Source: Bog-1181 sp964565765 (GTDB lineage: Bacteria; Oederibacteriota; PGYV01; Palsa-1178). Taken from it: a stretch of 64,000 nucleotides of DNA. Shown piece after piece: positions 1 through 8,310 of this stretch. Every line of letters begins with the position of its first letter. The first letter of the stretch is position 1. The notes beneath the pieces are model-generated. The model worked only from the letters and a program-made list of their open reading frames with translations, had not been told where the DNA came from and ran no database searches. A program made the position numbers and the translations under genes. Location: contig CAZMGF010000007.1 in NCBI GenBank assembly GCA_964565765.1, forward strand, positions 10,478 through 74,477, in the 5' to 3' direction.

Positions 1-399
1 TCTGTGGAGGAAGGCAATAAGACCGCTATAAAAGAACACTTCGAGAGCGGCCTTAACGATTATACCGCCGGAAATTATGAAAAAGCCGTGGAAGAATGGG
101 ACAAGGTTATCAAAGCCTCGCCGCTGCAAAGACAGGTTTACAATTATATACAGAGGGCGCAGGAAAAGATAAAGGTAAAAGAAGACGCGGCCGTGGCTAA
201 AAAATCCGACGCCGAGAAAAAGCTTGCGTCGCTTTACAGCGACGCGGTCCTGCTTTATACAAAGGGTGAATTTGAGAAATCCATAGGCCTGTGGCGCGAA
301 TACTTAAAGCTCGACCCGGACAACAGGGACGCGAAAGAATATGTCGAGAAGATAACAAAGGAGTTCCTGGAGCTGCAGAAGCAGAAGCTGGAGTGGTAA
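1..399 (+). CDS. TPR-repeat protein, C-terminal part (cut by window edge)
   Basis: The reading frame is open from the first base; a GTG at position 4 has no visible ribosome binding site, so this is probably the end of a longer gene. The 130-odd residues hold two tetratricopeptide-like repeats, each with a conserved Trp in the first helix (AVEEWDKV and SIGLWREY) and a Pro/Tyr close (KLDPDNRDAKEYV). The same Trp-type repeat recurs in the PilT fusion at 1072-3342 and the barrel protein at 53653-55425, so these proteins share a repeat family. TPRs normally form protein-binding scaffolds; the partner is unknown. Its stop codon abuts the stop of the convergent next gene with no bases between. Confidence 0.75.
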   Translation, partial: SVEEGNKTAIKEHFESGLNDYTAGNYEKAVEEWDKVIKASPLQRQVYNYIQRAQEKIKVKEDAAVAKKSDAEKKLASLYSDAVLLYTKGEFEKSIGLWREYLKLDPDNRDAKEYVEKITKEFLELQKQKLEW

Positions 400-1071
400 T
401 TACAGCTGCTTCTTTTTCCCGAAGAATTCGGCTCCCCATATATATGCCTGCCTGACTATATGCCAGCACCCTGTGCCGGTGTCCTTCAGGAATTCCAGGT
501 AATTAACTTTCTGTGAAACTATCGCCAGTATCAGGGCAATCACCATTATATTCATAAAAAAAACAAAAAGCAGCGAAAAAAATATATTTGATTCCTCATA
601 CAAATCGCTCTGCTTGGTTGTTAGGGAAAAAAGCGTCAGCGCTATATGGAAAGAAAGCGCAGCTCCCACAAAAAAAGCCACATATACACGGTATTCATCC
701 CTGGCGATAAAATAAATAAAAGCTGCCGCGAAGGCGTAAAGCGGGAAAAAATAGGGGGCAAGCGATACCAGAAAATTTGACTTTGAAACCAGCACCTTGC
801 CGCCGCCCGTGGTCACGTGCAGGGCCTTTGTTTTGCCGCCGAAGAGCGCGGACCAGAGCATATGGGTAAGTTCATGGGCCATTACATGCGCGAAAACCGG
901 TTTATAAAACAGGAAATGGACGATTATATAAGCTATAAAGCCGCAGAGAAACGATATCTCCTCATGGGTTGTCACTGAAAGGCCCCGGACAAGCTGCACT
1001 ATGGCAATCGCCGCGGATATGGAAAGCAGCCCGAGCACAAAAGTCAGTATAAAAAAAATTGTTTTTTTCAT
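400..1071 (-). CDS. M50-like integral membrane metalloprotease-like protein
   Basis: A 223-residue protein with about five or six hydrophobic segments. Residues 66-70 read HELTH at the edge of a membrane segment, followed by a Gly-Gly-containing stretch (LFGGKTKALHV); this is the zinc-site layout of M50/M50B-type membrane peptidases (established family knowledge). I do not see the usual second metal-ligand motif clearly, so activity is uncertain and it could be a non-proteolytic relative. Its ATG directly follows the stop of the PilT-TPR gene (zero gap), so it is the last gene of the operon starting near 7649. The role is not known; processing or stabilising the envelope proteins of the same operon is a guess. 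Confidence 0.6.
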   Translation of the reverse strand: MKKTIFFILTFVLGLLSISAAIAIVQLVRGLSVTTHEEISFLCGFIAYIIVHFLFYKPVFAHVMAHELTHMLWSALFGGKTKALHVTTGGGKVLVSKSNFLVSLAPYFFPLYAFAAAFIYFIARDEYRVYVAFFVGAALSFHIALTLFSLTTKQSDLYEESNIFFSLLFVFFMNIMVIALILAIVSQKVNYLEFLKDTGTGCWHIVRQAYIWGAEFFGKKKQL

Positions 1072-3342
1072 TTATCGCGCGGCCGAGAGCCTCTCGTTTA
1101 CTTCCTCGAGCCTTTTGCGCGCGGTCAGGTGGTTGGGGTCCACTTTAAGCACCGCCAGGAGCTTTTCTTTTGATTCTTTGAGCCTGCTTTCTCCGAAAAG
1201 GTCCATCGCTTCCCTGTAAAGCCTGGAGGCCTCTTCGTCAAAAAGCGGCTTTAAGTCGCGCATGTATTTAAGGGCGAATTCGCTGGCAGGGTCGATCCGC
1301 AGGATTTTATTAAGATATTCCATAGTCTCCGCTGTTTTTTTGTTCCTGTAAGCTTCGTCAACTTTTTCCATAAGGCCTTCCATGCGGTTTTTCAGTATTT
1401 TCTTGACCTTTTCCATATAATCCCTCAGCTTTGTCTCCAGGGGCCTTTTCTCCACAACTTTCTTCCATTCCCTCAGGGCCGACATATAATCCTCTTCAAG
1501 CAATTTGTTTATCCCCTTTATAAAAGCCTCGGAAGCCAGCGCCGCGTCAACATCCTTTCCGAAATCCTCTTTTGCGAGTTTTCCGTAAGCTTCGTCCATG
1601 GCCGCTTTTATCTCCGGGGATTCCGGCTTCATATTCATGGCGTGGCTGAAGAGCAGGAGCGCCTCCAGGTCATTGCCGCGGGAGGCCTCTTCCTGCCCGG
1701 ACCTGAACATCGCGTCTGTTTCCTTTTTTAATTTCAGCTCCCTTAATTTCTGCTCCGCCCCGTCAATGTATGACCTTGCCTGGGCGTTTGACTGGTCAAG
1801 CCTCAGGGCCTCGCGCCATTTTTCAATGGCTTCCTCGATTTTTCCAGTCTTATAAATGGCAACGCCTTCCGCGATTATGCCGGGCAGGTTTGCCGCTATG
1901 GCTATCTTTTCTTCCGCTGATTTTATATATGCCTTTATCTGGGCGTTGTTCGGGTCCAGGGAAAGCCCTTCCTGCCATTTCACAATCGCCCCTTTTATGT
2001 TCCCTTTTTTATAGATATTAAGCCCTTCCATTATCATGTTCCTGACATCCTGAGAATTCTGATCCGCGCTGAGCCGCATCCTTAAGGCCTCAAGATTTTC
2101 CCCCACTTCGCGGTCGTCGGGGTATTTTTCACGCAGCTTTTCAAATTCCGCGAATGATTCCTTTATCATTCCCTTTGCAGAGAGTTCCTTTGCCGCTTTT
2201 ATTTCAACTGCAAGGTCTTTTCTGCCCTGTTCCTTGAGCATATTATCCAGTATCGACTGCGCCGAAGCTTTGCTTGAAGTTATGCCTTTCATCATAAGGT
2301 CGATTTCCTGGGGCGATGTCGCGTTTTTCTTCGCGTCTTCTATGGTGATGAGCCCTTTCTTATAAAGGCTTATAAGCGACTGGTCAAAAGTCTGCATGCC
2401 GGACTGTGAGCCGTCCTTGATCAGGTCCTTGATGGAGCCCAGCTTGCCCTCTTCCATATAACCGCGCACCGTCGGAGTCACCACAAGCACTTCCACAGCG
2501 GGCACCCTGCCTCCCGCGCCGTCCACCCTGGCTATAAGCCTCAGTGATATTACGGCCCTTAAAGCGCCGGCAAGCTGCACCCTCACCTGGGCCTGCTGAT
2601 CCTTGGGGAAAAAATCCAGTATCCTGCTTATCGTCTGGATGGTATCTATCGTATGCAGCGTTGAAAACACCATATGGCCCGTTTCCGCGGCGGAAACGGC
2701 TATACCCACGGTTTCAGCGTCCCTCATTTCGCCGATAAGAATTACATCGGGATCCTGCCTTAAGACAAATTTAAGGGCCGTCCTGAAATTTTCCGTATCC
2801 AGCCCGACTTCCCTCTGGGAAACGCTCGATAGCTTGTCGGAATGTACGAATTCGATGGGGTCCTCTATGGTCACAATATGATGGCGGAATGTTTCGTTTA
2901 TTTTATTTATCATTGAGGCAAGGGTGGTTGATTTTCCGCTGCCCGTGGTCCCCGTGACAAGAACGAGCCCCCTGGGCAAAAGCGAAATTTCCGACAATAT
3001 GGCCGGAAGGTTCATCTCCTCGATGGAAGGTATCTTTATGGGGATTGCCCTTAAAACTATCTCGTATTTCCCCATCTGCTGGAAAGCATTAGCCCTGAAA
3101 CGCGCCACGCCCTCAAGGTTGTACGCGAGATCCATTTCGTTTGTCTCTTCAAATTTCTTTCTCTGCTTTTCATCCATAAGGGCGAACATTGTTTCCTTCA
3201 TATCCTCGCGCGACAATATTTCAAGATCCTCCACCGGCAGCATGCTGCCGTCAACCCTTAAAAGAGGCGGCCTGCCTTCCTTTAAATGCATGTCCGAGGC
3301 TTTTTTGTCAATCATCATATGAAGTAAATCGTTGATATTCAT
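1072..3342 (-). CDS. PilT-type ATPase fused to a long TPR domain
   Basis: Residues 1-350 are a PilT/PilU-like hexameric secretion ATPase: an N-terminal MHLKEG/PPLLRVDG segment, Walker A GTTGSGKST at 131-139, the TIEDPIEF Asp box, VSQREVG, Walker B VILIGEMRD at 200-208, and MQTFDQSL near 316-323. PilT proteins power pilus retraction. About 400 further residues follow, with at least five TPR-like repeats, several of the Trp type (IVKWQEGL, IEKWREAL, LREWKKVV). Standard PilT ends near 350 residues, so this is a real in-frame fusion in one uninterrupted frame. It lies 28 bases after a PorV/PorQ-like gene and directly before an M50-like gene; no pilin or pilus assembly gene is in view. The partner machine is therefore open. 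Confidence 0.9.
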   Translation of the reverse strand: MNINDLLHMMIDKKASDMHLKEGRPPLLRVDGSMLPVEDLEILSREDMKETMFALMDEKQRKKFEETNEMDLAYNLEGVARFRANAFQQMGKYEIVLRAIPIKIPSIEEMNLPAILSEISLLPRGLVLVTGTTGSGKSTTLASMINKINETFRHHIVTIEDPIEFVHSDKLSSVSQREVGLDTENFRTALKFVLRQDPDVILIGEMRDAETVGIAVSAAETGHMVFSTLHTIDTIQTISRILDFFPKDQQAQVRVQLAGALRAVISLRLIARVDGAGGRVPAVEVLVVTPTVRGYMEEGKLGSIKDLIKDGSQSGMQTFDQSLISLYKKGLITIEDAKKNATSPQEIDLMMKGITSSKASAQSILDNMLKEQGRKDLAVEIKAAKELSAKGMIKESFAEFEKLREKYPDDREVGENLEALRMRLSADQNSQDVRNMIMEGLNIYKKGNIKGAIVKWQEGLSLDPNNAQIKAYIKSAEEKIAIAANLPGIIAEGVAIYKTGKIEEAIEKWREALRLDQSNAQARSYIDGAEQKLRELKLKKETDAMFRSGQEEASRGNDLEALLLFSHAMNMKPESPEIKAAMDEAYGKLAKEDFGKDVDAALASEAFIKGINKLLEEDYMSALREWKKVVEKRPLETKLRDYMEKVKKILKNRMEGLMEKVDEAYRNKKTAETMEYLNKILRIDPASEFALKYMRDLKPLFDEEASRLYREAMDLFGESRLKESKEKLLAVLKVDPNHLTARKRLEEVNERLSAAR

Positions 3343-3370
3343 CCCCTTGGACTCCTGTGTTTGAATTGGA

Positions 3371-4375
3371 TTAAAAGTATATTGTCAGCCCGAACCTGTT
3401 GTTGGACTGGTTTATCTGGCTCCCGAAATACTGCTGGTAGGCGTAATCAACCGAAAAAGTTTCCAGGGCAACGCTGGCGCCGCAGGTAAAACCGGCCGAA
3501 GAATCCGGCGGCAGGTATAAAAATCCCGCCCTGATGGCGATTGACTGTATCTGCGATGTTTTCCCGAAGGCGAAATTATACTCGCCGCCGCCGCAAAAAT
3601 CTGATACTGCCGGCGCGCCTGTGCTGTCCTCGATTGTCTTAAGGTCAAAGCTTACGAGAAAATCCGGAGTTATCCCGTAATAAAGCCCCGCGTTGAGTTC
3701 ATAAGGCACTGATTCCTTTGTGCCGGTGTTCCATGTTACCTGGGAAAAAATGTCCTTGCATACAATCCCGATCCTGAAGTTATCCTTGAAGGCCGCCATG
3801 GCCGCCAGATCCGCGGAAAATCCCGAGGCGCTGATCTGCTGTGTGCCCAGCGTGAGGTCGGAGCTGGCCCCCAGGTATTTTAAATTGACTCCCACGGATA
3901 TCTTCGGAAAATTATATTTGGACATCCCCAGGTATTTTTCAATCTGCATGCCCCATGAAAGCAGGGCCGTATACTCCGCCCATTTGTTCGTTGCGTCTCC
4001 GGCAAAATCCGGGTCAATCTGCGCGTTAGTATACCTTAGTGACCCTCCGATGGCGCCGAATCCGCCCGTGTCTCCCTGCGCGTATGATATTAGCATATCA
4101 GAGAGCCCCTTAAAATCATTGTAAACCTGGGGTATATATGTGCCGCTTACCGATTTTTCCTTTCCCAGGAAAGCCATCCCTGCCGGGTTCCACCAGGAAG
4201 CGTTTGCGTCATCAGCAACAGCAGTAAACGCGCCGCCCATTCCGGCGGCCCTTGCCGATATTACGCTGTCGGTAAAGGACCCGCCGAGCAGGTTTGAGCT
4301 GTCGGCGTTTGACGCCGGCACAAAAGCCGCGGCAATGATAAAAGCAAGGAGCGGAAGTTTTGTTGTTTTTTTCAT
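3371..4375 (-). CDS. PorV/PorQ-like outer-membrane barrel protein (UPF0164 style)
   Basis: A signal peptide (about residues 1-24) leads into SARAAGMGGAFTAVADD and ASWWNPAGMA, the hallmark start of PorV/PorQ/FadL-type barrels, followed by alternating beta-strand segments and a final aromatic residue (LTIYF). In Bacteroidetes, PorV is the outer-membrane shuttle of type IX secretion; many other phyla carry relatives of unknown role. The ATG is one base after the stop of the giant surface protein at 4377-7649, and the PilT-TPR gene follows 28 bases downstream. The tight coupling suggests it helps export or anchor that protein, but this is inference. Confidence 0.8.
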   Translation of the reverse strand: MKKTTKLPLLAFIIAAAFVPASNADSSNLLGGSFTDSVISARAAGMGGAFTAVADDANASWWNPAGMAFLGKEKSVSGTYIPQVYNDFKGLSDMLISYAQGDTGGFGAIGGSLRYTNAQIDPDFAGDATNKWAEYTALLSWGMQIEKYLGMSKYNFPKISVGVNLKYLGASSDLTLGTQQISASGFSADLAAMAAFKDNFRIGIVCKDIFSQVTWNTGTKESVPYELNAGLYYGITPDFLVSFDLKTIEDSTGAPAVSDFCGGGEYNFAFGKTSQIQSIAIRAGFLYLPPDSSAGFTCGASVALETFSVDYAYQQYFGSQINQSNNRFGLTIYF

Positions 4376-4376
4376 A

Positions 4377-7300
4377 TTATTTCACCACCGCAATCATCCT
4401 GGAGGCCGAACTTGTTCCCCCGCCGGTATTGGTGGTTACAATCTTCATCAGGTAAAGGCCGTTGCGCACATAGGCTCCGGCGCCGTTCTTTCCGTCCCAG
4501 CTTACATAGTACATTACGTTTGCCGGACTTGTCGGGTTTGCGTCGCTGCCTGTAAAGAGCGGGTGGTCGGCCGCGTCGCTGAAAACCAGGGTCCTGACAA
4601 CGCTTCCGGATATGTTGTAGATGTAAACTTTGACATCCTTGATTGTGGTAATATCCGATGTGTAATAATATTTTGCCGGGCCCGCTGTCGGGTTGAATGC
4701 CTTTGTGTTAAGGAAGTGGAAAGCCGCAAGCTGGACCGACGGCGGCGCATACATCAGGGCGAAAGCGTTGCTTAAGGGTATTGCCGCCATCTGAACCTCA
4801 TAGTAATTATCCGTTCCGTTGCTGACCGGTGCTGAAAGCCCGGAAACCTGCGACCACGACGCCCCGTTCCACATCCACAGAGTAAGGCTTAAAGGCGTCA
4901 GCCCCAGGCTTGTAAGCGTGGCCACATTTGCGGCGGAATAATGCATCCTCAATGTTGTTGAACACTGGTTGGCGTTAAAACTCAGCGGCAGGACAAAAGG
5001 AGCCGCTGTAAAAGAGACGCAATTGCCCAGTATAACGTATGTACCCGGCGTTGCGGGCGGCGACGGAATCAGCGCAGCCTCAAGGTCGGCAGCCGGTACA
5101 GCGGCGTTGTTACTGTCTGTGATTCCGCTTGTTCCGGCGACGTAGCTTGACAGCCTCAGGTATGTTGTTGTGTTTTCACCCGTGCCGGTGATGTCGACAT
5201 AAGTAACCCCGGCTGTCGAAATGTTGAACTGATAAGAATATGCCCCCTGGAAGCCGTTCACGGTCGCGGCCGTCACATAGGCGGTATATTGCCCGTCTGA
5301 AATTGTGCTCGACGGTATAAAGGATAAAATATTCGTGCCTGCCGTGTGCGTCAGGGATCCGGCAATAACGCCTGCCGTGCCCGATACCATTATCCCTGAA
5401 TTTGCCCAGTCCACTGCCGCGGTGCTTGACTGCAGCAGGGTGGCGTTCACAGTCGTTACCAGGAACCCCACCTGCGTTGAGGCGGACTGCTGCAGCATCT
5501 GGGTTGAGCCGGAAATTGACCCAACATTTACATTGCTTACAGTGGGTATTGACTGGTCCACAATGGTGAATGTAAATGTGACTGTCGGCCCTATATTATC
5601 GGACGCGTCCACAGGCGTAACCTGATAAGTGTAAACTCCGCCCACGGTTATCGGTTTGTCGGGTATGTAATATATCTCCCATGTTTTTGTTCCGGGCGTG
5701 CCGCCGTTCCATGCCACGTGGCCGCCGACAGGGTTGCCGTACGGGTCATAAAGCGCGATTGTGGAAAGATTTGTCGGCCCGGCTCCCACGCCGTTGTCCT
5801 GCAGTGTGACTTTGATATAATTTGTTGAATTTATTACACCGGGATTAAGGACCTGGTTATTTGACGGATAAGCCGAGGATGCCACTATTACAGGCGGCAG
5901 GTTGTCGGGCAGCGGCACTGTCACGTCCTGCGGCACAACAAAAGAGACGGTGGTCTGGTTTGATGTCAGCCCGTATCCTCTGTTATCGCCGATAAAACTG
6001 TCATTAAAATAACTCGGCTGGGCATGCAGCATTGCCTGGGTATAATTTATCGTGTTTGTACCGCAAACCTCTGAAGCCGTGGCAGGTGTTCCCACCACAT
6101 CTATCATTCTTCCCACAAGTATGGACCTGAATGAAACTATATATGTGCCCGCTGAAATGGAAGTTGAATAATAAGTGTAGGAAGGTTGGGCCGTAAAAGT
6201 GCCGTTATTATTGTCAACAAAATTATTAACCGGCGCAAAGACTATGTCCCAGTCGTTTGTCAAGATGCCGTCCGGGATGGTATATATATCGGCCGGTATT
6301 ATGGAGCATGGATCCGTAGGCACCGGATTGTACGTTATCACGCCGCCGCCGTCAAGGAATCCGGAAAACGGCTTGAGATCGGCAAATTTATTGCCGTAGT
6401 TCGGGTTTGTGTAATAGTAATCTGTATCCGTCGTCGGAAAGCTGTCCCTGGGGGCCACAAATATTTCCGTACCGACGGAATTATAAAGCCTTAAATCAAT
6501 GTAAATATAAGGATAATTGTGAAAGTCATGGGTTGCCCCTGTTTCACCGGCCGTATAATTAAACCCGAGGTTCGCAAGGTTGGCTTTGGAGGCGTTTATC
6601 ATATTTACCCCCATATTAATTGTAACCACAGTCTCAGCCTCCGGGGTATGCGCAAACTGCGTATTTACAGCGGCCAGGGTGGCGTCAAGCTCCACTGTTG
6701 TTACTATTAAATTTGCCGAATATGGGACCCCGGTATTTCCGGCCATGTCCGTATAATTAAATGTAAATGTGTAATTTCCGTCAACAACCTCATTGGCGTT
6801 ATTATCAAGGCCGTCCCATAATATCGGATTGTTATAGCCGAAATTTCCCGTGGCCGTCAGTGATTTTATCGTAACGGCCCCCTGTGTAATCGTCAGCGTA
6901 ACCGTTGAATTTTCGCTCATGTAATAAAAAAACTGCGCCAGCCCCTTATTGGGATTATAAGGGTTTGGATTTACGTTAACAAGCTGGATTGTCGGCCTTA
7001 TTCCGTCGATATTAATAGTTGTCGGCGCGGTGAAAGGGGCATTGCTTGCCGACGCCGTGCCGTCTATAAAGTTTCCCGTTATCTGGCCGTTCTGTATGTT
7101 GAACTGGTAATTTTCCCTTATAAGAAAAGCTGTGTTATAAATGCCGTTGCCGCCGTCGGTGAGCGGTATGCCGGAAATGGCAGTGCCTATGCTTACTGTC
7201 GCAGTGCCGCCCGACCCGGGAGTGCCGACGGCGCCGGATAAAAGTTGTATTATGGAATAATTTGATACAGCCGGCCCCGCAATGAGCATCGTGTTGTCAA

Positions 7301-7649
7301 TTGTCAGCTGCTGAGGCGCGGTATAGCCCGCAGTGTCGAGCCATGTATGCGTGCCGTCATAAATATATATGCCGCCGGGAAACACCGCCGGAAAAGTCGG
7401 GCTGCTGAAGGTTATATTATTCGCCGTTGACGAGCTTATTGAAATGTCGTTGTATGTAGCCGTCGCGTTTATCACGGACATATTAAAATTTAAGGTGTCC
7501 CCGATTTTTGAAACTGTGGCGGCTGGAGAAGGCTGAACATAAAGTGAAGATATTACATAAGCGGCTTTCAATCCTGATGAAAAAATAACTGCGAATAAAA
7601 TTACAAAAAAGCTTAAAACAAGGCTGCTGCTTTTTGAGGTTGTTCTCAA
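4377..7649 (-). CDS. Giant secreted surface protein with FlgD-like Ig domains
   Basis: A 1090-residue protein with a signal anchor (SLVLSFFVILFAVIFSSGLKA). Residues 215-320 (NPYNPNKG through ILWDGLDNNANEVVDGNYTF) and the last 100 residues (VKVYIYNISG, VSWDGKNGAGAYVRNGLYLM) are two FlgD-like Ig folds of the kind found at the C-terminus of secreted proteins in FCB-type bacteria; between them lie beta-rich Ig-like stretches. The start is a TTG with GGGAGG five bases upstream; no better ATG exists. It heads an operon with a PorV-like barrel, PilT-TPR and an M50-like protein. Function is unknown; the C-terminal domain may be a sorting signal. Confidence 0.8.
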   Translation of the reverse strand: MRTTSKSSSLVLSFFVILFAVIFSSGLKAAYVISSLYVQPSPAATVSKIGDTLNFNMSVINATATYNDISISSSTANNITFSSPTFPAVFPGGIYIYDGTHTWLDTAGYTAPQQLTIDNTMLIAGPAVSNYSIIQLLSGAVGTPGSGGTATVSIGTAISGIPLTDGGNGIYNTAFLIRENYQFNIQNGQITGNFIDGTASASNAPFTAPTTINIDGIRPTIQLVNVNPNPYNPNKGLAQFFYYMSENSTVTLTITQGAVTIKSLTATGNFGYNNPILWDGLDNNANEVVDGNYTFTFNYTDMAGNTGVPYSANLIVTTVELDATLAAVNTQFAHTPEAETVVTINMGVNMINASKANLANLGFNYTAGETGATHDFHNYPYIYIDLRLYNSVGTEIFVAPRDSFPTTDTDYYYTNPNYGNKFADLKPFSGFLDGGGVITYNPVPTDPCSIIPADIYTIPDGILTNDWDIVFAPVNNFVDNNNGTFTAQPSYTYYSTSISAGTYIVSFRSILVGRMIDVVGTPATASEVCGTNTINYTQAMLHAQPSYFNDSFIGDNRGYGLTSNQTTVSFVVPQDVTVPLPDNLPPVIVASSAYPSNNQVLNPGVINSTNYIKVTLQDNGVGAGPTNLSTIALYDPYGNPVGGHVAWNGGTPGTKTWEIYYIPDKPITVGGVYTYQVTPVDASDNIGPTVTFTFTIVDQSIPTVSNVNVGSISGSTQMLQQSASTQVGFLVTTVNATLLQSSTAAVDWANSGIMVSGTAGVIAGSLTHTAGTNILSFIPSSTISDGQYTAYVTAATVNGFQGAYSYQFNISTAGVTYVDITGTGENTTTYLRLSSYVAGTSGITDSNNAAVPAADLEAALIPSPPATPGTYVILGNCVSFTAAPFVLPLSFNANQCSTTLRMHYSAANVATLTSLGLTPLSLTLWMWNGASWSQVSGLSAPVSNGTDNYYEVQMAAIPLSNAFALMYAPPSVQLAAFHFLNTKAFNPTAGPAKYYYTSDITTIKDVKVYIYNISGSVVRTLVFSDAADHPLFTGSDANPTSPANVMYYVSWDGKNGAGAYVRNGLYLMKIVTTNTGGGTSSASRMIAVVK

Positions 7650-7685
7650 TTTAGCCTCCCGGATAATAACAATATATATAATAGA

Positions 7686-7713
7686 ATAATATCACAGATT
7701 AATGAAAAGTCAA
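7686..7713 (-). promoter_or_regulatory. Sigma70-type promoter of the surface-protein/PorV/PilT operon
   Basis: On the minus strand TTGACT (7713-7708), a 16-base spacer and TATTAT (7691-7686) fit a housekeeping promoter. The predicted start near 7679 leaves a roughly 30-base leader before the TTG start codon. Confidence 0.65.
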
Positions 7714-7720
7714 GAATATA

Positions 7721-7747
7721 GGAAACCCCTTAAAAAAGGGGGTTTTC
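7721..7747 (-). terminator. Possible terminator after the small barrel gene
   Basis: An inverted repeat, AAACCCC (7723-7729) with GGGGTTT (7739-7745), sits downstream of the 7804-8310 gene and just upstream of the next promoter. The minus-strand tail is not strongly T-rich, so termination is plausible but not certain. Confidence 0.4.
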
Positions 7748-7803
7748 CCGGTTTTTAATCCTTGCCTTTAAATATTCCCTTTTTATCCCTGTTTTAATGA
7801 TTT

Positions 7804-8310
7804 TTAAAAATAATACCTTATAATTACCGGGCTTAACGCGAAATCCTTTGCCGCGGCCACAAGCAGGTTTGTCTTGCTGTTTGACGTGCTTATTCCTATA
7901 TATACACCCGCTTCGCTGCTCAAAGTAAGATTCTTGCTGATGCCGGATAGCACGAGCATAAACTCCGCGCCGACGCCTCCGTCAAGGGTCAACACGCTTG
8001 CCCCGGAGCCATAACTGAATTTCAACCCTGGTATAAGATTTATCGCAAAGTTGTCGCTCTCCATAAGCGGTGAAACCATGCCCGCCCCCAGGGTTGTGGT
8101 TGAATCATTCCCGTTCATAAGGAATCCGCCCGTAAGGTCCAGCCCCACTTTGTCATTTGCCCATACACGGTACACAATCGCGCTGTTTGTCAGGTCAAAA
8201 CCAAGCGACTCTTTTTGTTTCAGGTCGCCGATGAGCGTGGATGCCTCCGCAGAAAACGCGGCCGCAGCCGAAGCCAGAACCAGTAACAATACCATAAGTG
8301 TCTTTTTCAT
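7804..8310 (-). CDS. Small outer-membrane beta-barrel protein, unknown function
   Basis: 168 residues with a clear signal peptide (MKKTLMVLLLVLASAAAAFSA, cleavage after AFS or FSA) and alternating polar/hydrophobic strands ending in Phe (VIIRYYF), the C-terminal signature of BAM-assembled barrels. The length suits an eight-strand barrel. Its ATG overlaps the pepA stop by four bases (ATGA), so it is translated with pepA. I recognise no specific family. Confidence 0.7.
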   Translation of the reverse strand: MKKTLMVLLLVLASAAAAFSAEASTLIGDLKQKESLGFDLTNSAIVYRVWANDKVGLDLTGGFLMNGNDSTTTLGAGMVSPLMESDNFAINLIPGLKFSYGSGASVLTLDGGVGAEFMLVLSGISKNLTLSSEAGVYIGISTSNSKTNLLVAAAKDFALSPVIIRYYF

